Assembly: GCA_013178295.1 (NCBI GenBank)
Contig: JABLWW010000020.1
Coordinates: 1-41,649 of the forward strand
DNA from: Anaerolineae bacterium
GTDB lineage: Bacteria > Chloroflexota > Anaerolineae > Anaerolineales > Anaerolineaceae
DNA length: 41,649 nt
Direction of reading: 5' to 3'
Shown here: positions 32,801-41,074 of the stretch, piece by piece
How positions within the stretch are numbered: the stretch's first letter is position 1
Layout of the letters: each line of letters begins with the position of its first letter
Position numbers and translations under genes: made by a program
Notes under the pieces: generated by a model
Told to the model about the DNA's origin: nothing
The model's database searches: none
Seen by the model: the letters and a program-made list of their open reading frames with translations, nothing else

Positions 32801-33394
32801 AAGACGAAAGCTTTGGAGTATATCAAGTGGGGAGAGGTACAAAAATACCATAAAAGACCCACTTGCGAAACACGAAATCCATGGTGGAATTTAGGGCAAC
32901 AATCACATTCAACAGCCCTATGGTTTAAGGCATTTAACGAGACCTTTTTAGTTCCATTGACACCAATAGATATATATAGCAGTGATCGGTTTTACACTAT
33001 TTACAATCGTATAGAGGGTAACTGGGTTGCATCATTGAATAATGTTCTTATCTTCTTGATGATCGAACTAAATGGTCGAGTAAACCTGGGGCAGGGAGCG
33101 CTTGATAATATGACATACGAAGCTGCAAGAAATCTAATAGTGAAACCTTCTTTACTTCCAGATTTACTTGTAAAAACAGACTTGCCTATTCAAACTATCT
33201 TCACCGAATGCGGGATTGACCCCAAATCCGATGTGCCCATTGCCAAGCAGGAGCCCCGCCCGCTCCCCGACCGCAAGGCGCTGGATGACATCGTCTTCGA
33301 CGCTTTGGGGCTCAGCGAGGACGAGCGCAAAGAGGTCTATCGCGCCGTCTGCCAGCTGGTTTGGGAGCGCACCAGCAAAGCCCGAAGCATGTAA
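29810..33394 (+). CDS. Large Eco57I-type N6-adenine DNA methylase (defence cassette)
   Basis: About 1194 residues. The start is taken at GTG 29810 (VNSNVHHIIS), because the longer reading would translate the tRNA remnant. No strong Shine-Dalgarno is visible, so the start is uncertain. Gamma-class order: motif I VCDPAAGSGAFEVGML (~423), motif IV NPPYVRQEA (~674), then a C-terminal target recognition region. That last region (about 32720-33200) is clearly AT-richer than the rest. The ~400-residue N-terminal domain is typical of BREX/DISARM/type IIG-like large methylases. The next gene, a PLD-helicase, follows at 78 bp with a small leader ORF between. Together they look like a two-gene restriction-like system. 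Confidence 0.85.
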   Translation: MNSNVHHIISNFSPDKLVDHFRRTARNFRPQRDSLDGYLQVGTPFDNAYQIGVLELPETQTVLVGTIHVKEKLSARSSKYAQYELAKRLLKAGNHNAGIFAFYDDDRRFRLSLVTATYHGTRRQFSAFRRYTFFVDPALPNKTFVQQMGRANFDTLTGILETFSIEAISDAFYKEFKPAFDAIAHAVKGTHDANLQQDFALLFAIRIIFLGFLQKKGWLGNNPKFLQDFWDEYRKTKTTDTFYKDWLQPLFFEALCSPPGRQVAYGIAPFSKQTQEALQMAPYLNGELFKRKQGVDDLELWIPDKLIGDFFSFLFQYNFTVEENELFDEELELNPEFLGIIFERITNMDQGAVYTPRVEVDLMCRLALVKWLEQTLNLKSEDLYHLFFREAGTGEAYDEYQRQGDFSPAEIRSLIEKLESVTVCDPAAGSGAFEVGMLQVLDQVLDNLYSRNNTPQDLKAKAPTPFERKKAIIANSLYGADVKRWAVWINHLRLWLTLFVDMPDSFQNSLDPLLPNLTFKVRVGDSLVQRIGGKTFPVYGHANLPPEIKRKITQLKQKKRDFFYNKSSDGLAIEQEELAVFRAILDAEIEARRAEIRKLIAPKPTQTALLDMGPTQPELDLAQTTKTQREALERQIADLEAQKRTLKDQRPFVWSIEFAEIFGERGGFDIVIGNPPYVRQEAITDPCGVLPPKDYKDALLEMVRLDFPDYFAHAPAYTDRFKQGRKPDGRSDLYTYFYIRSLRLVNPQGVHVFICSNSWLDVGYGAWLQEFFLRQAPLYWVIDNHARRSFARADVNTIITVAGAPGGIDQHHTVRFVAFKQPFEEVVLSDNLLEIAQATVIRQDGRFRVFPITAGELLQEGAEIGESTARRNTDEVHIHLQTYSGDKWGGKYLRAPDIFFTILEKGRGKLARLGEIAKVWRGITTGANDFFYLEPLGAGSRPGLLRVRNGAGWEGEIEEEFLKPVIKSPRECRSIFINPQDLRYRIFMCSKSKAELQKTKALEYIKWGEVQKYHKRPTCETRNPWWNLGQQSHSTALWFKAFNETFLVPLTPIDIYSSDRFYTIYNRIEGNWVASLNNVLIFLMIELNGRVNLGQGALDNMTYEAARNLIVKPSLLPDLLVKTDLPIQTIFTECGIDPKSDVPIAKQEPRPLPDRKALDDIVFDALGLSEDERKEVYRAVCQLVWERTSKARSM

Positions 33395-33418
33395 CCGCCC
33401 ATCAGGAGAAGCCTGCCA

Positions 33419-33472
33419 ATGACACCCTCCAACCTCACCTTACCCGGCTTCACTAACGCCGAAAAAGCATAA
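33419..33472 (+). CDS. 17-codon leader ORF coupled to the helicase gene
   Basis: MTPSNLTLPGFTNAEKA and stop. AGGAG lies 10 nt before its ATG, and its TAA overlaps the ATG of the helicase (TAATG), which itself has no good ribosome binding site of its own. Translation of the short ORF would deliver ribosomes to the helicase start. Whether the peptide itself matters is unknown. Confidence 0.5.
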   Translation: MTPSNLTLPGFTNAEKA

Positions 33473-36400
33473 TGGCTCACAACTTCATCACCAACGCCCA
33501 ACAGAAAAACCTGAAAGAGCGCATCCAGAGCCTCATCCGCCACAGCTGTGAGATCAAGTTTTTGGTGGGCTTCTTTTACTTTTCCGGCTGGCAGGAACTC
33601 TACCAGGCGCTGAAAGCAAAAGACAACCTGACGATTAAGATTCTCGTCGGGCTGGATGCCGATCTGCATCGCGGCCAGGTGCTCGAAACCGCCGACCCCA
33701 ATGCCGCCATCAGCACCCAGCAGGAACTGGTGGGGCGCTTCTTTGCCTCTTTGCGCACCGCACTGCGGGACGAAGCCCTGGATACACAGGAATTCTACGA
33801 GCAGGTCGTTTTCTTCCTGCACCTGCTGGAACAGGGGCGGCTGCAAATCCGCAAAACCTTCGATCCCAATCACGCCAAGCTGTATCTTTTCTGTCTGGAT
33901 GAAGCCGGGCGGTCGCTCACCAACGCCGGCGGACGTTTTATTACCGGTTCCAGCAACCTGACCCGCGCCGGTCTGGTGGGTCAGCACGAGTTCAACGTCG
34001 AAATCGGCGACTATGGTTGGGAGGATGCCGAAGCCTACTTTGACGATCTGTGGGAAGCCTCTCTGCCGCTCAGCGAAGTGGACGATCGCAAACAACACAT
34101 CACCCGCATCATCCGCCGCCAGACACAGGCAGCCGAGGTTACCCCGTTTGAAGCCTACGCCCTGGTGCTCAAAACCTATCTGGATTTGATGGAGCAAAAA
34201 TCACTGCGCCCGCAGGTCAAGCGTCTGATGCAAGCGCGCGGCTATCAAGTCTATCGTTATCAGGAAGAAGCCGTGCAGCAGGCGCTCACGGTGCTGGAAG
34301 AGTACGGCGGCGTCATCCTGGCCGATGTGGTTGGATTGGGCAAGTCGGTCATCGCCAGCTGGCTGGCGCGCGAGCGCAACGGGCGCGGTCTGGTGATCTG
34401 TCCCCCGGCGCTGGTGGGCGACCCGCAAACCAAATCCACCGGCTGGTACAAATACTTGAGCGACTTCGGGTTATATGATTGGGATGTCTATTCCTTAGGC
34501 GCGCTGGATAAAGTACAGGAATATCTCGCCCAATATGGCGCTGATATCACCACAATTATTGTTGACGAGGTACACCGTTTTCGCAACGAAGACACCGAAG
34601 CCTATGAGCGTCTCAGCCAGATATGCACCAACCGCGGCGTTATCCTGCTCACCGCCACCCCATTCAACAATACCCCGGCGGATATCTTTGCCCTGCTCAA
34701 ACTCTTCATCCCGCCTGCCAAATCCACACTGACGCTGGATGAAAAACTTGCCGCACGCTTTGCCCGCTACAACAGCGAATTCCGCCGGCTTTCGTACATC
34801 CTGCGCTACCACAACAGTGGTGGAGAAAGCCAGGAGCGGGCTGAAAAATATTACAGCGATATCTTTGAACTTTCGCCGCCTGTGGGTGTGGTGCAAACAC
34901 AGCGCCGCGTGCGCCAGCTTGCCGATGAAATCCGCGCCGTCATCGAACCTGTTGTCATCCGCCGCAACCGTCTCGATCTCAAGTGCGACCCCCTATATGC
35001 CCATGAAGTCACCCAGCTCTCCGAAGTCGCCAACCCCATTGAACTTTTCTACGAGTTGACCCCCGAACAATCGGCTTTCTATGATCAGGTCATCCATGAT
35101 AATTTTGGCGAGAATGGACGGTTTCGCGGCGCGATCTATCAGCCTTACGCCTACGAACAGCGGCGTCAATTGGCACAGCTGGATGAGGAGGGCAATTTCA
35201 TTTATCAACAGCAGCGCAACCTGTATGAATTCATGCGCCGCTTGCTGGTCAAACGCTTTGAAAGCTCATTTGGCGCATTTGCTCAAAGCGTGCACAATTT
35301 TATCCATATCCACCAAATCGTCCTGGCATTTATTGAGAAAACAGGCAAATACATCCTTGACCGAGAACTGATCGAGAAAATCTGGCAAGAGGATGAAGAA
35401 ACCATTGAGGAGCAGCTCCAACAATTTGCCGAGCGTTTGGCTGCCAGAGAAAACCTGGACCCCCGCCACGATCATATCTATATCATCACGCAGTTCGACG
35501 AAGCAAAGCAGTTTATGGAAGATATTCGCTCCGATCTGGACCTGCTCAAAAACATTGCCGCCCGGGTAGAGACCCTTGGCTTGGTAGCAAAAGACCCTAA
35601 AAGCAGACGTTTGGTGCAGGCTGTGAGGAAAATTCTGGAAACCCCAACCAAAACCGGCGAACCGCGGCGTAAGCTGGTCATCTTCAGCGAGTATCTGGAT
35701 ACCGTCAAGCACATCAGCCCGGTCTTAGAGGGTGCCTTTGCGCAACGTGTGCTGGTAGCGAGCGGTTCGTTTGGTAAAGGCTTCTATGATGACCTGATTG
35801 CCAATTTCGATGCCAGCTGCCCGAAAGACAAACAGCACGATGACTATGACATTCTGCTGGCAACCGACAAACTCTCCGAAGGCGTGAACCTCAACCGCGC
35901 CGGCGCAGTGATCAATTATGATATTCCCTGGAACCCCACGCGAGTGATTCAACGGCTGGGGCGCATCAACCGTATCGGACGCAAAGTCTTTGAAGAGCTG
36001 TATATCTACAACTTTTTCCCCACCGAGCAGGGCGCCGAAGTGGTCAAAAGCCGTGAAATCGCCGCGCAAAAGATGTTCTTGATCCATAACACCCTGGGAG
36101 AAGACGCAAAAATCTTTGCGCCTGATGAAACCCCTTCTCCTGCCGAACTTTTCAAACGGATCAACCGCAATCCCGAGGAAGAAGAGGAAGAAAGCCTGCT
36201 GACCACAATCCGTCGGGAGTTCTTTGCCATCCAAGAGCAGCACCCATCTCTCGTGAAGGGCTTATCAGATTTCCCCGCCCGCGTGAAAACGGCAAAAGCA
36301 GCCACACAAAACGAACTGCTGGTCTTGCGTCGTAAAGGGCTACAGCTCTTTATCCATGGGGTTTCAGATACCCTCTCAGAAAACCCCGAAGTGCATCCTC

Positions 36401-36870
36401 TGACTTTAGAGGAAGCTCTACAGTGCATCCGCTGCCTCCCAGAGACACCATGCCAACCGCTCAGTGGGCGCTTTTGGCCTATCTATGAAACTATCAAAAC
36501 CTACCGTGAGCATACGCCCATGCCTCACAGTGAGCAATCGTTGCTCGTCAAAGCCGAGAACAACCTGCGCAGTGCTCTTGAGAAGCATGCCGCCGACCTG
36601 CAGGATCATCTGCCCTTCATCCAGACCTTGCTGCGTGATCTCAAGGAATTTCAAATCCTGCCCAAATATACACTGCGCCGATTGACAATCGTGGAGATGA
36701 ACGGAGAAGTTTCGCAAACACAGCTGGCGCGTTTTCGCTCTGAGCTAGAAGCCCTGCGACAAGCCTTGGGTGAGGATTATCTAGAACGCATTGAACAACG
36801 CATCAAAGAGTTTCGCAGCGAAATCATTATCGCCATCGAAAACATTGCAACCCAATTGCTAAACGAATAA
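33472..36870 (+). CDS. PLD-nuclease/SNF2-type helicase fusion (defence cassette)
   Basis: 1132 residues. The N-terminal PLD-like domain has H134-A-K136-L and, 24 residues on, GSSNLTRAG, the one-HKD layout of PLD nucleases that dimerise. The helicase has Walker A ADVVGLGKSV (~288), DEVH (~365), LTATPFNN (~393) and motif VI QRLGRINRIG (~830), preceded by SEGVNLNRAGAVINYD. This fusion commonly accompanies large adenine methylases. The set resembles parts of DISARM class 1 (helicase plus methylase) but lacks DrmA and DrmB. It is not a complete known DISARM or BREX locus. Ends at 36870; the converging gene downstream starts its stop at 37095. Confidence 0.87.
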   Translation: MAHNFITNAQQKNLKERIQSLIRHSCEIKFLVGFFYFSGWQELYQALKAKDNLTIKILVGLDADLHRGQVLETADPNAAISTQQELVGRFFASLRTALRDEALDTQEFYEQVVFFLHLLEQGRLQIRKTFDPNHAKLYLFCLDEAGRSLTNAGGRFITGSSNLTRAGLVGQHEFNVEIGDYGWEDAEAYFDDLWEASLPLSEVDDRKQHITRIIRRQTQAAEVTPFEAYALVLKTYLDLMEQKSLRPQVKRLMQARGYQVYRYQEEAVQQALTVLEEYGGVILADVVGLGKSVIASWLARERNGRGLVICPPALVGDPQTKSTGWYKYLSDFGLYDWDVYSLGALDKVQEYLAQYGADITTIIVDEVHRFRNEDTEAYERLSQICTNRGVILLTATPFNNTPADIFALLKLFIPPAKSTLTLDEKLAARFARYNSEFRRLSYILRYHNSGGESQERAEKYYSDIFELSPPVGVVQTQRRVRQLADEIRAVIEPVVIRRNRLDLKCDPLYAHEVTQLSEVANPIELFYELTPEQSAFYDQVIHDNFGENGRFRGAIYQPYAYEQRRQLAQLDEEGNFIYQQQRNLYEFMRRLLVKRFESSFGAFAQSVHNFIHIHQIVLAFIEKTGKYILDRELIEKIWQEDEETIEEQLQQFAERLAARENLDPRHDHIYIITQFDEAKQFMEDIRSDLDLLKNIAARVETLGLVAKDPKSRRLVQAVRKILETPTKTGEPRRKLVIFSEYLDTVKHISPVLEGAFAQRVLVASGSFGKGFYDDLIANFDASCPKDKQHDDYDILLATDKLSEGVNLNRAGAVINYDIPWNPTRVIQRLGRINRIGRKVFEELYIYNFFPTEQGAEVVKSREIAAQKMFLIHNTLGEDAKIFAPDETPSPAELFKRINRNPEEEEEESLLTTIRREFFAIQEQHPSLVKGLSDFPARVKTAKAATQNELLVLRRKGLQLFIHGVSDTLSENPEVHPLTLEEALQCIRCLPETPCQPLSGRFWPIYETIKTYREHTPMPHSEQSLLVKAENNLRSALEKHAADLQDHLPFIQTLLRDLKEFQILPKYTLRRLTIVEMNGEVSQTQLARFRSELEALRQALGEDYLERIEQRIKEFRSEIIIAIENIATQLLNE

Positions 36871-37094
36871 GCGTTCCACGCCCCCAACTTGTCGGATTGT
36901 TGCCCTCCGCGCGCGTTTTATACCCTTACCTCACAACGCAGGGCGGGCATGAGTACCTATTTTTAAACAATTACCCTTCCAATCTTCCCAGAAAAAGTGA
37001 TAAATTTTTGTGTACACTTAATTTCGATCCCGTGTATGGAAGAGTTTGACCTGGTCAAGACAGTCACCATGCACCAACCCAAACCGTGGATAAC

Positions 37095-38261
37095 CTAATT
37101 ACCTAACACGGCCTCTAAAGCCTGCGGTCCGCTCGCCAGAGTTCTCAGGGGCAGCACAAGTACCCGCTTTTCAAGAGAGTAAGGTCGGTCGCCCGGATAG
37201 AAGACGATCAAATGATCGAGCCCCAGGTCTTCCAGCGCGGCGCGCATGGAAGGGGTGAAACGCGGCGCATCTACCCGCTTGCATTCGACCCCCACGCGGC
37301 GTCCGCTCAGGAATAGAAGCAGGTCCAGTTCTGCTCCAGCGTGCGTTGCCCAGAAATAGACTTCTTCAGGGTCGGTGGTTTTGATGACCTCTTCGATAAC
37401 ATAGCCCTCCCATGAGGCGCCGCTTTTCGGATGCACCCACAGATCACGTGGATCGCGGATTCCGAGCATCTGATGCAGGATGCCGCTATCTCGAAAGTAC
37501 ACTTTGGGCGCTTTCACCTGCCGTTTGCCAACGTTCGCATACCAGGGTCGCAGCACACGCACCATGAAAGCGCCCTCTAGCACATCGAGGTAACGCCGTG
37601 CGGTGGATTCGCCAACTCCCAGTGCGCGGGCAGTCTCGGCAGCATTCCAGATTTGCCCGTGATAGTGGGCAAGCATGTTCCAGAAGCGGAAGAGCGCCGC
37701 AGAGGGAATGTTCACGCCAAGCTGCGGCAGGTCACGTTCCACAAAGGTCTGAATGAAGTTACGCCGCCAGGCAAGGCTATCCGCTTCGGAAGCGGCCAGG
37801 AAGGAGAGGGGAAACCCACCGCGCAGCCAGTGCTGCATCTGATTCGCCGCGCCCACTTCAGCCAGGCTGAAGCCAGCCATACGGACAATTTCCAAACGCC
37901 CGGCTAAAGTTTCCGAAGACTGACGCAGCAAATCCGGCGAAGCGCTGCCCAGTATGAGAAAGCGCGCCGGCAGGGGAATGCGGTCGCAGAGCACACGCAG
38001 AACAGGGAATAAGTCAGGACGGCGCTGAATTTCGTCAATCACCACCAGCCCGGTTAGCCCCTGCAAAGCGGTCATAGGCTGCTCCAGCCGCGCCAGATTG
38101 ACCGGATCTTCCAGGTCAAAGTAGTTAAGCGAATCGCTGGGGACAAACTGACGCGCTAGGGTAGTTTTGCCGCACTGACGCGGACCAATGAGCACAACTG
38201 CTCGACTGCGCGCCAGGGCACGTTCGACGGCTTGCCGAAGATGAGGACGAGGGTAAATCAC
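37095..38261 (-). CDS. AAA ATPase with DUF4143 domain
   Basis: 388 residues. Walker A GPRQCGKTT (26-34) and Walker B LVVIDEIQRRPDL (~70-82), then sensor LILGSASPDLL. The C-terminal domain contains YFRDSGILHQMLG and, later, a nuclease-fold-like segment ELDLLLFLSGRRVGVECKR. This is the common ATPase-DUF4143 family, widespread and laterally mobile in bacteria and archaea, of unclear biochemical role. It is often found next to toxin-antitoxin genes, as here. The gene is complete. Confidence 0.88.
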   Translation of the reverse strand: MIYPRPHLRQAVERALARSRAVVLIGPRQCGKTTLARQFVPSDSLNYFDLEDPVNLARLEQPMTALQGLTGLVVIDEIQRRPDLFPVLRVLCDRIPLPARFLILGSASPDLLRQSSETLAGRLEIVRMAGFSLAEVGAANQMQHWLRGGFPLSFLAASEADSLAWRRNFIQTFVERDLPQLGVNIPSAALFRFWNMLAHYHGQIWNAAETARALGVGESTARRYLDVLEGAFMVRVLRPWYANVGKRQVKAPKVYFRDSGILHQMLGIRDPRDLWVHPKSGASWEGYVIEEVIKTTDPEEVYFWATHAGAELDLLLFLSGRRVGVECKRVDAPRFTPSMRAALEDLGLDHLIVFYPGDRPYSLEKRVLVLPLRTLASGPQALEAVLGN

Positions 38262-38781
38262 AAGCCTATTATACCTTGAAAATCCTTCAAAAGATGGTGC
38301 ATTTTCAAGGATAAACTGTCCGCTTTGCCTGTTTCCGCTCGATGCCCTCTTCCGTTCTCCCCCGCGTATAGCGCGGAGCGGTGAGCTGTCCGGCCAGTCT
38401 CATCTCGCCGAAACCCGTCAACGGCAGATCGCCGAAAGATTTCCAGTCGCCGATCACCACGCCTGGCGCAGCCATACCAGCCACAAGCGCGCCGGGCGCT
38501 GGTGTTCGCTGCCAGTACCCAGGCGATTCTCACGCCGCGCCGTGAACGGCAGCTGCGGCGGTATGCCCCAGCTGCGCAGCGCCAGGCTGATGCCTTTGCG
38601 GGTGGAACTCCAGCGCGGGTAATCGCTGTTCGTTACGCTGCACACAAATCCCCAAACCTGTTGCTTGCCTGAGGGTTTTTGTCAGGTCATCACCCTCCGC
38701 ACGCAAATTGTGCACCACGGGCGCATGTCATGCCCGCAAATGTGATATAGTAAATTAAAAATTCGGCGCGAGGGGGCAAAA
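38262..38781. other. Decayed stretch without an intact gene
   Basis: Only short open stretches are present. The longest on the minus strand with coding character is 38305-38475 (56 residues, beginning MAAPGVVIGDWKSFG, with LAGQLTAPRY later). A second piece in another frame lies upstream of it (~38480-38640, SLALRSWGIPPQLPF). They could be fragments of one broken minus-strand gene, but I cannot name it. No RNA gene or repeat is seen. Confidence 0.4.
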
Positions 38782-38916
38782 ATGACCCATTATGTTGGTG
38801 TCCTGACCGCTGGCGGCGATATTTTGTCCGCAAACTGCCCCATGCACACACCACCGCAAAGGGATCCAAAAGTGTTGCCTGGATATGTACCCGATACCAG
38901 CGGTAGCAGTGTTTAG
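38782..38916 (+). pseudogene. 5' remnant of a 6-phosphofructokinase gene
   Basis: The 44-codon ORF begins MTHYVGVLTAGGD, the ATP-binding N-terminus of PfkA-family enzymes (GVLTxGGDxxGxN). After the second Gly-Asp it changes to unrelated residues and stops. A GAGGGGG ribosome binding site precedes the ATG. The rest of the enzyme (about 300 residues) is absent. The next gene is on the other strand, so this marks a break point in older chromosomal DNA. Confidence 0.5.
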
Positions 38917-38957
38917 CAGGATCAACCGGGGTAAGCAGCCACTCGCAGGACACTTTG

Positions 38958-39389
38958 CTAACCGCCAATCCCATGTGCCCAGTCCACACCCAGCGCTTTA
39001 AGCGCATTGACCAGCTTTTCGTCTGCGCTCCAAAATTCAGCGTGTAGCTGCTCTGCAAGCGCAACATACTGCGCGTCGTAAGCTTTGCTCTGCCCTAACC
39101 GCTCTGCCCAGCACAGGGAAGACTGTAACAGTTCTGCGCTGGGGGCGACTAGCTCAATCTCTAAACCCATCATAATCTCTACTGCCTCCAGAGCTTGCTG
39201 TGGGTCAAATTTACCGTTGTACACCACCTGGCGCAACGCAGAGACCACTTCCACTGGCATGAAACAGGGCGAGACCAGGCGGTAATATTCCCGCTTCCAG
39301 TGACGAATCAATGCCTCTGCCTTTGGGGCAAGAGGATGTTGTATCATCAGCGGCACTACCACGCTGGCGTCTAGGACGATAATTTCCAC
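38958..39389 (-). CDS. VapC-like PIN-domain toxin
   Basis: 143 residues with the acidic residues of PIN ribonucleases: D7 (IVLDASVVV), E47 (PVEVVSAL), D105 (KAYDAQYVAL) and D123 (WSADEKLV). The start overlaps the antitoxin gene by 19 bp, the standard VapBC arrangement. It should cleave RNA when free of its antitoxin. The frame is intact. Confidence 0.87.
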   Translation of the reverse strand: MEIIVLDASVVVPLMIQHPLAPKAEALIRHWKREYYRLVSPCFMPVEVVSALRQVVYNGKFDPQQALEAVEIMMGLEIELVAPSAELLQSSLCWAERLGQSKAYDAQYVALAEQLHAEFWSADEKLVNALKALGVDWAHGIGG

Positions 39390-39661
39390 AACTCCTCCAA
39401 TTCTCGAGCGCGCTCCTCTCGCACCTTCTGTAACAGGTCGGGGGGAGGCGCACCGTATGTCGCAGCGTTGCTTTCTCGAATCTGGCGCAGTTCAGCCAGC
39501 AACTCTTCAAACCGCCGCAGTTCCTCCTGACGCTGGCGTTCCAACCCGCTTTCAACCAGTTGCCTTACCAAATCAGAGACGCTCCGTTTCTGCTCTTTGG
39601 CAGCGGCTTTCAGCTTGTGCAGCGTTTCTTCGTCAAACAAAACTTGTGTACGTATAAACAT
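39371..39661 (-). CDS. Ribbon-helix-helix antitoxin (VapB/CopG-like)
   Basis: 96 residues. The N-terminal part MFIRTQVLFDEETLHKLKA, then KRSVSDLVRQLVESGL, fits a ribbon-helix-helix DNA-binding domain. A charged coiled-coil-like C-terminal half should wrap the toxin. The promoter region just upstream carries an inverted repeat, so it probably represses its own operon with VapC. Confidence 0.8.
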   Translation of the reverse strand: MFIRTQVLFDEETLHKLKAAAKEQKRSVSDLVRQLVESGLERQRQEELRRFEELLAELRQIRESNAATYGAPPPDLLQKVREERARELEELWKLSS

Positions 39662-39679
39662 ATTACACCTTTCTTTTGT

Positions 39680-39722
39680 AATTATGTAATTATAGTTTAG
39701 TGTGCATCATTGAGCTTGTCAA
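39680..39722 (-). promoter_or_regulatory. Promoter and operator of the vapBC-like pair
   Basis: Minus strand: consensus -35 TTGACA (39717-39722), 17 bp, -10 TAAACT (39694-39699). Just downstream is the inverted repeat AATTA-CA-TAATT (39680-39691), a fitting site for the ribbon-helix-helix antitoxin. A TATAAT (39689-39694) also overlaps. Confidence 0.6.
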
Positions 39723-39735
39723 GCCCCCACAAGTA

Positions 39736-39834
39736 TCACCACCGTTCCACCCACAGCTTACCGTCAGGGTTTTGGGCAAGGTTGAGGATGTCGGTTGCCA
39801 CATCATGCAGCCGCCCTTTGAGATAGGCGGTCAT
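39736..39834 (-). CDS. 32-residue ORF coupled to the recombinase
   Basis: MTAYLKGRLHDVATDIL, then NLAQNPDGKLWVERW. Its ATG overlaps the recombinase stop (ATGA, 39831-39834), and its sequence looks like a folded small protein rather than random reading. It may be a tiny accessory factor, or the surviving start of a longer gene. Confidence 0.4.
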   Translation of the reverse strand: MTAYLKGRLHDVATDILNLAQNPDGKLWVERW

Positions 39835-40664
39835 AGTCCTTCCACCGCTTCCTGCATCCGCTCTGCGGTCGGGTGCAGATAGCGTCCGGCGGTTTCCAGG
39901 CGTGTGTGTCCCAGCAGGGCTTGCAGGGTTGCCAGGTCAACGCCTTTCTCGACAGCCCGTGTCGCAAAGGTGTGTCGCAGAGTGTGCGGTGTGCATTCCA
40001 CCTTTGCCGTGCGGGCATACTCCGCCACTATGCGCTGGACATCACGGGTGTTGAGCGGCAGACCGCTGCGGGAGACAAACACGGTCTGCGCTTGCGCCTT
40101 TGGGCGCACATCCAGCCAGGCTTTGAGGATTTGCCTGGCTTCACTGCCCAGCGGCACACGGCGGGTCTTGTTGCCTTTGCCGCTCTTGATGGTCAGCCAT
40201 CCGCTGCGTCCGTTGAGTTCAACATCTTCGAGCCGCAGGGCGGTTACCTCGCTCACCCGTAAACCTGCCCTTGCCAGCAGGTTGAGGATGGCATAGTCTC
40301 GTGGGTTGCTTTCTGCGGCAGCCAGCAGTCTGCCCAATTCACGCGGTGTCAGAGCCTTGATGGGCGGCAGTTCCTGTTTTGGACCCCGCACCCGCAAGCT
40401 GCGTCCCAGATGGCGCAGCAGCGAGCGGATCGCCGCCAGGCGCAGGTTGACACTGGCGGGCGATAACCGCCTGACCGCTTGCAGGTGGGCAATATAATCT
40501 CTGACCTCAACGGCGGTGAGAAGCTGCCAGTCGGGTTCTGTGCCGTTGGTCTGCCTGTACCAGGCAGCAAATTCCTCCAGCGCAGCGCGGTAGCGGTCAA
40601 TTGTGCGCTGGCTGGAGAGGCCAGAGAGAAAATCTTCCACAGCAGGATTCACGCTTCCTTCCAC
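39831..40664 (-). CDS. Tyrosine recombinase (XerC/D-like)
   Basis: 277 residues with an N-terminal core-binding domain (~1-95) and a complete active site: R136 (AGLRVSEV), Lys in SGKGNKTRR (~163-166), H227-x-x-R230 (PHTLRHTFA), H253 (LGHTR) and Tyr262 (GRYLHPT). It is shorter than the integrase at 28708 and more like XerC/D or transposon recombinases. It overlaps the preceding PIN toxin gene by 16 bp, so the toxin-antitoxin pair and the recombinase may be one transcription unit. No tRNA or att repeat is visible beside it. Confidence 0.9.
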   Translation of the reverse strand: MEGSVNPAVEDFLSGLSSQRTIDRYRAALEEFAAWYRQTNGTEPDWQLLTAVEVRDYIAHLQAVRRLSPASVNLRLAAIRSLLRHLGRSLRVRGPKQELPPIKALTPRELGRLLAAAESNPRDYAILNLLARAGLRVSEVTALRLEDVELNGRSGWLTIKSGKGNKTRRVPLGSEARQILKAWLDVRPKAQAQTVFVSRSGLPLNTRDVQRIVAEYARTAKVECTPHTLRHTFATRAVEKGVDLATLQALLGHTRLETAGRYLHPTAERMQEAVEGL

Positions 40665-41074
40665 GGTTCAAAAAGAGAAACACCGGTATGCAAGAAACCA
40701 GCAGTGTTGCGGGTAACCAGGATCAGGTCATGCGCCAGCGCAGTTGCTGCAAGCAAGCCATCGAAAGCGGGCAATTTCCACCCTTGCCGTTCCAGCCTTC
40801 CAGTCAGTTCTCCCCAGACCAGCAGTGTACGGACATCCAGCGACAAAATACGTCCCTCGAAACGCAAGAGCAGGTCGTTTTCGAGCCAGCGGCGCAGTTC
40901 ATCTTTGCGAGGCGAATCTTCCAGACGTTCGATGCCATGCTGGATTTCGCCAATGGTAAGGACGCAGAGATAAAGGCTTTCCTCATCAGCTTGAGAGAGC
41001 CAGCGCACCACCCGCTCATCGGGCTGACGGCGGGCAAATTCGGAGAGGACACAGGTATCCAGCAGGTACGTCAT
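40649..41074 (-). CDS. VapC-like PIN-domain toxin
   Basis: 141 residues. PIN acidic residues D6 (LLDTCVLSE), E43 (TIGEIQHGIE) and D105 (LPAFDGLLAATA), and the closing VTRNTAGF of type II VapC/FitB-like toxins. The start overlaps the antitoxin stop by 4 bp (41071-41074). Intact. Confidence 0.88.
   Translation of the reverse strand: MTYLLDTCVLSEFARRQPDERVVRWLSQADEESLYLCVLTIGEIQHGIERLEDSPRKDELRRWLENDLLLRFEGRILSLDVRTLLVWGELTGRLERQGWKLPAFDGLLAATALAHDLILVTRNTAGFLHTGVSLFEPWKEA

Noticed and set aside
29810-36870. Complete DISARM or BREX system
   Set aside because: Only methylase and PLD-helicase are present. DrmA, DrmB, PglZ and BrxC-type proteins are not seen.
37038-37062. AGAGTTTGAC-CTGG-TCA resembles the 5' end of 16S rRNA
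   Set aside because: Only about 15 bases match with gaps, and no further rRNA sequence follows; treated as chance.
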